From contig NZ_CP094824.1 in the NCBI RefSeq assembly GCF_025561425.1, forward strand, positions 1,550,001 to 1,614,000: DNA of 64,000 bases, read 5' to 3'. A program made the position numbers and the translations under genes. Positions 57,928 to 64,000 of the stretch are shown here, piece by piece; position 1 is the first letter of the stretch; the number at the start of each line of letters is the position of its first letter. The notes beneath the pieces were generated by a model. It saw nothing but the letters and a program-made list of their open reading frames with translations. It did no database searches and had not been told where the DNA came from. Source of the stretch: Mammaliicoccus sciuri (GTDB taxonomy: Bacteria; Bacillota; Bacilli; Staphylococcales; Staphylococcaceae).

Positions 57928-58332
57928 TTATCTTACTATACTTAATTTTTCTTCGTCGTCAGCGCCAATTGACTGATCAATATGAACATGTGTCTTTAAA
58001 AATATTTCTTCTGGCTCACCTTTGAATTCAATTTGTTCTAATTTAAATTCAAATTCGTATTCTTGATGGTCTTTTTTCTTGATCAAGAAGGATTGATTAA
58101 CTTTATGCTTATGCAATTCATAATCAAATTCCGAAAAATCACTATCCTCATTTTGATTATTGACACGTTCAATAAGTGACAATTCAATATATTTAACTTC
58201 TAAATCACATGAACCACCTTTAAATATTACTTTACCTTTAATGGGCTCTTCTTCATTAAAAGTCATCTTTTCTAAACGCGTATCGATTGTTAGATTACCG
58301 ACACCTATAGAGGTAAGTAACTTTTCAAACAT
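57928..58332 (-). CDS. Spo0M/SpoOM-like protein, short form
   Basis: The 134-residue protein begins MFEKLLTSIGVGNLTIDTRLE and has PIKGKVIFKGG, the opening of the arrestin-like N-domain of Spo0M. Bacillus Spo0M is about 250 residues, so only the first domain is here; short forms occur in non-sporulating staphylococci. Role unknown. It has its own terminator. Confidence 0.8.
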   Translation of the reverse strand: MFEKLLTSIGVGNLTIDTRLEKMTFNEEEPIKGKVIFKGGSCDLEVKYIELSLIERVNNQNEDSDFSEFDYELHKHKVNQSFLIKKKDHQEYEFEFKLEQIEFKGEPEEIFLKTHVHIDQSIGADDEEKLSIVR

Positions 58333-58461
58333 AATACAAATCCCCCTTAATCTTCATTAAAGATAGTTTAACTCGATTAAACTAAAATTTAAAGTGATTA
58401 AAGAGGATTTTTTAATTATAATTGATAATTTTTTTAACAAACGTCAATTTTCAACATAAAC

Positions 58462-59946
58462 TTACTTATATAAACCTAATGCTTTCGAAGTTGATGTATT
58501 AATTTCATTAAATAAATCTGGATTATCAGATAAGTTTGTTCTAAATGAAGGAATCATTTGTTTAATTTTATCTTCCCAGTTTACAAATTCATTAGGGAAA
58601 CATTTTTCAAGTAACTGCAACATAACATGTACAGCAGTAGAAGCACCTGGAGACGCACCTAATAACGCAGAAATAGAGCCATCTTCACTTGTTACAAGTT
58701 CAGTACCAAATTGTAATGTACCCTTGCCGCCTTCTTTTGTATCTTTAATGACTTGTACACGTTGACCAGCGATTACGATATCCCAATCTTCTAACTTAGC
58801 AGTCGGTATAAATTCTTTTAGTTCTTCTAAACGCTTTTCATCTGACAATAAGACTTGTTCTACTAAATATTTCGTTAATCCCATTTCTTTTAAACCAGCT
58901 GATAACATCGTAAAGATATTATTCGGTTTCACTGAACCAAATAAATCTAAGTTAGAGCCAGTTTTTAAGAATTTAGGTGAGAATCCAGCAAATGGTCCAA
59001 ATAATAATGAACGTTTACCTTCAATATATCTCGTATCTAAATGCGGCACAGACATAGGTGGCGCACCAACTTTTGCTTTACCGTATACTTTAGCATCGTG
59101 TTTAGCAATAATTTCTTCGTTATTACATACCATAAATAAACCACTAACTGGGAAACCTCCAATATTAGAAGCTTCCTTAATACCTGTCTTTTGTAATAAT
59201 GGTAAACTACCGCCACCAGCACCGATAAACACAAATTGAGTATTGTGATATTCAACCTTTTTAGTTTCGGCATTATAAATCTTTAATTGCCATGAATCGT
59301 CCTCATTTATGCGAATATTCTGAACAGAATGATTGTAATTCAACTCAACACCCTGGTCTTTTAAGTCACTTAATAATGAGCGTGTTAAATTCCCAAAATT
59401 TACATCTGTACCAGATTCAATTTTAGTTGCGGCAATTCTTTCATCTTTAGAACGACCTTCCATCATAAGCGGCATCCAATGCTTTAACGTTTCAAAATTA
59501 TCTGTAAACGTCATACCATTGAATAATGGATTTTTTGATAACGCATCACATCTATTTTTCAAAAATTGTACATTTTTGTCTCCATACACAAAACTCATAT
59601 GTGGTACAGGACGAATAAATGATTGTGGATCTGTTAAACTACCTTTGTTTACTAAATATGTCCAAAATTGCTTTGATAATTGAAACTGTTCATTTATTTG
59701 AATAGCTTTATCAATATTAACTGAACCATCCGCCTCTTCTTTAGTGTAATTCAATTCACATAATGCTGAATGACCAGTTCCGGCGTTATTCCATTCATTA
59801 GAACTTTCTTCAGCAGGTTTTGATAATTTTTCAAATAATTTAATTTCTAAGTTTGGTGATAATTCTTTAAGCATTGTACCTAAAGTAGCACTCATAATGC
59901 CTCCACCAATTAATATTACATCTGTTTTCTTATGTAAAGCATTCAT
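58462..59946 (-). CDS. mqo: Malate:quinone oxidoreductase (Mqo/Lqo)
   Basis: The 494-residue peripheral membrane flavoprotein has the FAD-binding [17 protein letters not shown] at the N-terminus, [23 protein letters not shown] and the C-terminal [16 protein letters not shown]. It passes electrons from malate (or lactate, in the staphylococcal Lqo paralogue) to quinone. Which substrate applies cannot be read from sequence alone. It is full length. Confidence 0.92.
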   Translation of the reverse strand: MNALHKKTDVILIGGGIMSATLGTMLKELSPNLEIKLFEKLSKPAEESSNEWNNAGTGHSALCELNYTKEEADGSVNIDKAIQINEQFQLSKQFWTYLVNKGSLTDPQSFIRPVPHMSFVYGDKNVQFLKNRCDALSKNPLFNGMTFTDNFETLKHWMPLMMEGRSKDERIAATKIESGTDVNFGNLTRSLLSDLKDQGVELNYNHSVQNIRINEDDSWQLKIYNAETKKVEYHNTQFVFIGAGGGSLPLLQKTGIKEASNIGGFPVSGLFMVCNNEEIIAKHDAKVYGKAKVGAPPMSVPHLDTRYIEGKRSLLFGPFAGFSPKFLKTGSNLDLFGSVKPNNIFTMLSAGLKEMGLTKYLVEQVLLSDEKRLEELKEFIPTAKLEDWDIVIAGQRVQVIKDTKEGGKGTLQFGTELVTSEDGSISALLGASPGASTAVHVMLQLLEKCFPNEFVNWEDKIKQMIPSFRTNLSDNPDLFNEINTSTSKALGLYK

Positions 59947-60255
59947 AATTAACTACAGAGCCCCTTTCAATATTAACCATTTCGACTAAATATATGTATT
60001 ACTACTATTATAAACCTTATGCTTTCATTTAAAAAGTGACAACAAGTGCACAATGTGTAATAAGTTAATATTATTATTAAGTTACATTAAAATAGTCGAG
60101 AATTAGTATAACTTAATTAATATATCTATATAAATAGTATAACACATTCCCTAAATGATGGTTTAAAAAATTTCAAATAACATTTATAGTTTACATATTA
60201 TTATTATGATATTTACATAAAAATACTTATATTATTATAAATTTGGGTATTACAG
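59947..60255. other. AT-rich intergenic region, no gene seen
   Basis: About 310 bases, more than 75 percent A+T, separate the divergent mqo and CDF genes. No open frame of note, repeat or riboswitch motif is recognised; both promoters must lie here. Confidence 0.5.
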
Positions 60256-60264
60256 TGATATAAT
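60256..60264 (+). promoter_or_regulatory. Extended -10 promoter of the CDF gene
   Basis: TGATATAAT (60256-60264) is a perfect extended -10, about 30 bases before the start codon. The -35 is poor. Confidence 0.55.
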
Positions 60265-60294
60265 CAAAACAAAAATATTTTAAAGGAGTTTTTT

Positions 60295-61308
60295 ATGAAA
60301 GATTTCATTAATTTACTTAAAAAAGGAAGCAAGTCTTCGCTTTCTGCTGCAATTGTTAACTTTATTTTAGGTTGTTTAAAGTTATTCGCTTTCATCTTTA
60401 CAGGAAACATTGCGATGTTTGCTGAAATGATGCACTCTTTCGGTGATGCAGCAAACCAACTTTTTGTATTTTTAGGATCAGCATTTTCTAAAAGAAGTCC
60501 AAATCAGAAGTTTCCTCTTGGATACGGAAGATTAATTAACCTCGTCTGTTTAATAGCTGTCATTATTGTAGGTATTTTATCTTATGAGACGGTTAAAGAA
60601 GGTTTTCACCATATTGTCCATCACAATGAAACTGGTGGATCATTATTATTATTCTGGATTAATATCGCCGTTCTATCTATCGGTATTATTTTAGAAGGTA
60701 GTGTATTAAGAAAAGCTGGTAAAGAAATCTTGGAAGAAGCTGGTGAAAGCAGTAAGGGATTATTGACACCTTTTACTAAAAGTTATTTACTGATTGGTAA
60801 AGCTAAACCTGCAACAAAATTAGTATTCATGGAAGATACTGTCGCAACTGGTGGTGGTATTATTGCCGTTCTTTCAATCATTATCGCAAGATTAACAGGA
60901 TTGGGTATGTTAGAAGGTATTGCTTCAGTCATCATTGGTGTGATGATGTTTATCGTTGTGGGTATTATCTTCATTGAAAATGCACAAGGCGTTCTTGGTA
61001 TCGCCGATCATGAATCTGAAATACATGCTTCACGTGTCATACTAGATGATAAAGCAATTAGTGATATTAAAAGACTTGCTGTTATTAAAGAAGGAGAAGC
61101 ACTTCATATAGAATGTTTATTAGAAGTTAATCACAATTATACACTTAAAGAGTTGTCAGATATCAGAAAACGGATTATATTAAAACTGTTAGACTTATCT
61201 CATGTTGAAGATGTGAACATTGAATTCATTGAAGATGACGGTCAAACAGACTGGAATGGAGATAGTGGTCCTTCAGCAAATATTCAATATAATAAGGAGC
61301 GTTTATAA
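60295..61308 (+). CDS. Cation diffusion facilitator transporter
   Basis: The 337-residue protein has six membrane segments and metal-site motifs HSFGDAANQ and EDTVATGGG of the CDF family, which export divalent cations in exchange for protons. The C-terminal cytoplasmic domain (about residues 240-330) is the usual metal-sensing domain. Metal (Zn, Mn, Co, Fe) is not decided. It overlaps the tautomerase gene (TAATG). Confidence 0.9.
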   Translation: MKDFINLLKKGSKSSLSAAIVNFILGCLKLFAFIFTGNIAMFAEMMHSFGDAANQLFVFLGSAFSKRSPNQKFPLGYGRLINLVCLIAVIIVGILSYETVKEGFHHIVHHNETGGSLLLFWINIAVLSIGIILEGSVLRKAGKEILEEAGESSKGLLTPFTKSYLLIGKAKPATKLVFMEDTVATGGGIIAVLSIIIARLTGLGMLEGIASVIIGVMMFIVVGIIFIENAQGVLGIADHESEIHASRVILDDKAISDIKRLAVIKEGEALHIECLLEVNHNYTLKELSDIRKRIILKLLDLSHVEDVNIEFIEDDGQTDWNGDSGPSANIQYNKERL

Positions 61309-61493
61309 TGCCAATCGTAAACATTAAATTAATTGAAGGTAGATCTGATGAACAATTGAAAGGTCTTGTAAAAGATGTTACTGAAGCCGTTCATCAAAAT
61401 GCAAAAGCACCAAAAGAAAATATTCATGTCATTATTGAAGAAATGAAACCTGAACACTACGGTGTTGCTGGTACACGTAAATCTGATTCATAA
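61308..61493 (+). CDS. 4-Oxalocrotonate tautomerase family protein
   Basis: The 61-residue protein has Pro directly after the start Met (PIVNIKLIEGR), the catalytic base of the family, and the EEMKPEHYGVAG end. Hexameric small tautomerases of this kind are widespread with unknown physiological substrate. It is translated with the CDF gene by overlap. Confidence 0.92.
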   Translation: MPIVNIKLIEGRSDEQLKGLVKDVTEAVHQNAKAPKENIHVIIEEMKPEHYGVAGTRKSDS

Positions 61494-61508
61494 GAACTAT
61501 ATCAATAT

Positions 61509-61550
61509 AAAAAGCAATAAATGGTCAAAATGACCATTTATTGCTTTTTT
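61509..61550. terminator. Bidirectional terminator between tautomerase and msrR
   Basis: A 19-bp near-perfect stem (61509-61527 with 61531-61549) with T6. Confidence 0.9.
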
Positions 61551-61564
61551 AGTTCCCTCATAAA

Positions 61565-62542
61565 TTAATCGTTAAGAAATTTCTTAATAGCTTCTTTATT
61601 TTTTTCTTTGTCGATTTTTAATATTGCCCCATTTTCAATATCATTCTCATTTGTATAAGAACCTTTAACAGGGACTGTTAACGTCTTAATATCTTTATCG
61701 CCTCTAGCTAAGAAGCTAGCTCCCGTTTTGTAAATTGTTTGATCATCTAAATTGGTATTAACATAACCTCTAGCAATACCAGCTAATTTCGGTGCTTTAA
61801 CAACTGAATCTACACTCATCAATTCTGATTTTAGTGCAGTCATAACTTGTTGTTGTCTTCTAACACGACCAAAGTCACCTTCTTCATCGTGTCTAAAGCG
61901 CGCATAACCTAATAATTCTTTCCCGTTTAAATTATGTTGCCCTTGTTTTAAAGAAACACCAATTTTTGCAGACATATCTTTTTCAACATCGATTGGAATG
62001 CCTTTAGGTGCAATTTCATCGACCATTTCTTCAAATCCATCAAAATCGATAATTGCATAGTATTCCGGATCAATATCAAGGTTCTTCTTCAATGTCTTAC
62101 GTAATAATTCAGGTCCGCCTAATGAATATGCAGTATTAATCTTATAATTACGATAGCCACCTGGGATTTCTGAATAAATATCTCTCATGACAGATACAAT
62201 TTTGAGATCTTTTTTCAAGTAATCGTATTGAACAATCATAATTGAGTCTGTTCTAGGTTGTGAATTATCTACTTTGCGGTCCTCACCTAATACGAGCACA
62301 TTTACTTTACCATCATTCCGCGTTGTACTATTGAATTTATGTAATTGATGCTTTTTACCGTTATCTGATGAAACTTTCAAACCAGATTTATAAGAAGCAT
62401 TAATGTAAAATCCAAGTCCAATTAAAAGTAAGATGATACCTAAGAAAATAAAAGGTCTTTTTTTTATTCTACGCTTTTTTCTTCTTGTAGGTATATTCTT
62501 TTGACGATTATCTTCAGTTTCTAATTGATTATGCGAAGTCAT
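61565..62542 (-). CDS. msrR: LytR-CpsA-Psr family protein MsrR
   Basis: The 325-residue protein has a basic N-terminus ([10 protein letters not shown]), one membrane anchor (about residues 30-50) and an extracellular LCP domain: [38 protein letters not shown] and [24 protein letters not shown] proteins transfer teichoic-acid-type polymers to peptidoglycan. The ATG at 62542 follows AAGGTTGG and gives the usual length; 24 upstream in-frame codons lack a ribosome site. Confidence 0.92.
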   Translation of the reverse strand: MTSHNQLETEDNRQKNIPTRRKKRRIKKRPFIFLGIILLLIGLGFYINASYKSGLKVSSDNGKKHQLHKFNSTTRNDGKVNVLVLGEDRKVDNSQPRTDSIMIVQYDYLKKDLKIVSVMRDIYSEIPGGYRNYKINTAYSLGGPELLRKTLKKNLDIDPEYYAIIDFDGFEEMVDEIAPKGIPIDVEKDMSAKIGVSLKQGQHNLNGKELLGYARFRHDEEGDFGRVRRQQQVMTALKSELMSVDSVVKAPKLAGIARGYVNTNLDDQTIYKTGASFLARGDKDIKTLTVPVKGSYTNENDIENGAILKIDKEKNKEAIKKFLND

Positions 62543-62696
62543 TGTTACCAACCTTTTATCTTCAAAATTGAGTCTAATTATATTATAATGAGACTCATAC
62601 ATTAAGTTAACCAATTTATAAACTAAAAATCAAGAAAAATTGCAAAGCTAACTTAAAAATAAGACTTGAGACTGAATAAAGGATGGTAAAAATATC

Positions 62697-63197
62697 ATGA
62701 ATATGAATAAAGCGTATTTTGCAGGAGGATGCTTTTGGTGTATGGTTAAGCCATTTGACCAATATGAAGGAATAGATAAAGTGACTTCAGGTTATATGGG
62801 TGGAACAACTGAAAATCCAACATACGAAGAAGTAAAAAAAGGTGATACCGGACATTATGAAGTTGTCGAAATCCAATATGATGTAGCTTTATTCTCATAT
62901 AATAGACTGCTAGAAATATATTTTTCTATTATTGACCCTACTGATGCTCATGGACAATTCCAAGACAGAGGTACACAGTACGAAACAGCTATTTTCTATA
63001 CAAATGATGATCAGAAGAAACTTGCTGAACAGTATATCGAACAACTCAATAAAGAATTACCAGAAGGAAAATCAGTCGTTACAAAACTATTACCATATAA
63101 GCCTTTTTACAAAGCTGAAGATTATCATCAAGATTTCTATAAGAAGAATCCTGAAAGATATCAAGAAGAACAAACAATTAGACAAAGTTTAAAATAA
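62697..63197 (+). CDS. msrA: Peptide methionine (S)-sulfoxide reductase MsrA
   Basis: The 166-residue repair enzyme has the catalytic GCFWC near the N-terminus, GYMGG, and [19 protein letters not shown], all MsrA signatures. There is no MsrB fusion. It diverges from msrR, as in staphylococci. Confidence 0.95.
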   Translation: MNMNKAYFAGGCFWCMVKPFDQYEGIDKVTSGYMGGTTENPTYEEVKKGDTGHYEVVEIQYDVALFSYNRLLEIYFSIIDPTDAHGQFQDRGTQYETAIFYTNDDQKKLAEQYIEQLNKELPEGKSVVTKLLPYKPFYKAEDYHQDFYKKNPERYQEEQTIRQSLK

Positions 63198-63200
63198 ACA

Positions 63201-63249
63201 AGTATAGCATAACAGTATCGTATACAATTATGCTATACTGTTATTTTTA
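63201..63249 (+). terminator. Terminator after msrA
   Basis: AGTATAGCATAA (63201-63212) with TTATGCTATACT (63228-63239), followed by GTTATTTTT. Confidence 0.82.
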
Positions 63250-63290
63250 TATAACATCTATCAGTATTTAAGATATAAAAGGAGAACATT

Positions 63291-63908
63291 ATGGAACAAT
63301 GGATTACTGATTTTATGACGCATTATGGATATATCGGTGTCTTCATACTCGTATTTTTAGAATATGTTATACACCCCTTCCCTTCTGAAATCATATTAAC
63401 ATTTGCAGGCTTTATGACTTCACAATCAGACTTGAATATCATAATTGTATGTTTACTTACAATTTTAGGTGCTGTACTCGGAGCACTTGTATTATATAGT
63501 GTTGGTGCTTTTATAGGAGAAGAACGTTTATATAAATTTATACATAAACGCGGCAAATATATAGGTATCAAAATTCAAGACTTAGATAAGACCATTCAAT
63601 GGTTAGACAAATATGGACATTGGGCTATCTTTTTAGGACGCTTTATCCCAATCGTCAGAACACTCATTTCATTACCAGCCGGTATAACTAAAATGAACTT
63701 ACCCGTATTTATACTTTTAACAGCTGTCGGTACAGGTATGTGGAATATATTTCTAATTATGCTCGGTAAAATGCTAGGTAATCACTGGCATCAAATTCTT
63801 GTATATGTAGGTATGTATTCTAAAGTGTTTATTGTAATCATTGCGATAGCAGTGCTATACGTACTATACTTATGGTATAAACGTATAAAAGAAACACGTG
63901 TTAATTAA
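63291..63908 (+). CDS. DedA family membrane protein
   Basis: The 205-residue membrane protein has the family signatures FLEYVIHPFPSEIIL and FLGRFIPIVRTLISLPAGI, with four to five hydrophobic segments. DedA proteins are scramblase/transporter-like proteins; some flip undecaprenyl phosphate or phosphatidylethanolamine. The substrate is not known here. AAAGGAG precedes the ATG. Confidence 0.92.
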   Translation: MEQWITDFMTHYGYIGVFILVFLEYVIHPFPSEIILTFAGFMTSQSDLNIIIVCLLTILGAVLGALVLYSVGAFIGEERLYKFIHKRGKYIGIKIQDLDKTIQWLDKYGHWAIFLGRFIPIVRTLISLPAGITKMNLPVFILLTAVGTGMWNIFLIMLGKMLGNHWHQILVYVGMYSKVFIVIIAIAVLYVLYLWYKRIKETRVN

Positions 63909-63916
63909 ATACAAGC

Positions 63917-63959
63917 AAAAACCCAAAACCACTTTTTCACAAGTGGTTTTGGGTTTTTA
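63917..63959 (+). terminator. Terminator after the DedA gene
   Basis: AAAAACCCAAAACCACTT pairs perfectly with AAGTGGTTTTGGGTTTTT (63917-63934, 63941-63958). Confidence 0.92.
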
Positions 63960-64000
63960 TTTATGATTAATTGTTAAAGATACTCTTATTAAATTCCATA

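Overview
The window reads as the chromosome of a low-GC Firmicute of the family Staphylococcaceae. The evidence is the gene content and order: femA-femB beside a trpEGDCFBA operon and tyrA, the lysC-asd-dapABD-alr-lysA operon beside cspA, acylphosphatase, xpaC and telA, and an msrR / msrA / Y-family polymerase / malate:quinone oxidoreductase block. Several accessory features (a lac locus with an antiterminator, a tartrate or D-malate plus glycerate kinase module) suggest the sciuri group (Mammaliicoccus) rather than S. aureus. That placement is inference; no rRNA is present.

Layout. 1-4.6 kb: the 3' part of a VWA-domain gene, brnQ and a DUF819 membrane protein. 4.6-6.3 kb: an array of ~41-bp hairpins split by an intact IS150-like element with a CTC target duplication. 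6.3-9.4 kb: telA, xpaC, acyP, a DUF1033 gene and cspA. 9.5-17.7 kb: the lysine/diaminopimelate operon on the minus strand, driven by a clear sigma-A promoter and a lysine riboswitch. 18.1-19.6 kb: an intact IS256-family element with an 8-bp target duplication. 19.7-22.4 kb: an ABC-F protein and cvfB. 22.4-30.8 kb: a lactose/tagatose locus in two convergent halves, lacT-lacF-lacE-lacG (plus) and lacR plus lacABCD (minus). lacE, lacC and lacD each carry a +1 frameshift in a short homopolymer. 30.9-35.9 kb: pepF, a doubly frameshifted small membrane gene, an eight-unit 40-bp repeat array, a GNAT acetyltransferase, a TipA-like MerR regulator and a broken histidine phosphatase. 36-46.3 kb: femB, femA, a DJ-1/PfpI protein, and trpEGDCFBA behind two tandem Trp T-boxes. 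46.3-51.4 kb: an M42 peptidase, tyrA, another repeat patch, a DUF3169-like gene split by a stop, an XRE regulator and an NhaC antiporter. 51.4-56 kb: glycerate kinase and a DASS transporter divergent from a tartrate/D-malate dehydrogenase and a GntR/FCD regulator, with matching operators in both divergent promoters and a perfect cre site. 56-64 kb: a PhnB-like protein, an SOS-controlled Y-family polymerase homologue missing a catalytic acid, a Spo0M-like protein, mqo, a CDF transporter, a tautomerase, msrR, msrA and a DedA protein.

How it works together. Two biosynthetic operons (lysine/DAP and Trp) are each controlled by RNA switches that sense their end product. The lac halves would import lactose by PTS, split lactose-6-phosphate and feed galactose-6-phosphate through tagatose intermediates, but three of the eight enzyme or transport genes are frameshifted as read. 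The 51-56 kb module looks like uptake of a C4 hydroxy-diacid, its oxidative decarboxylation and glycerate phosphorylation. The most unusual structure is a family of intergenic arrays of ~40-bp imperfect palindromes at four places. One array is split by an IS element and another lies right beside one.
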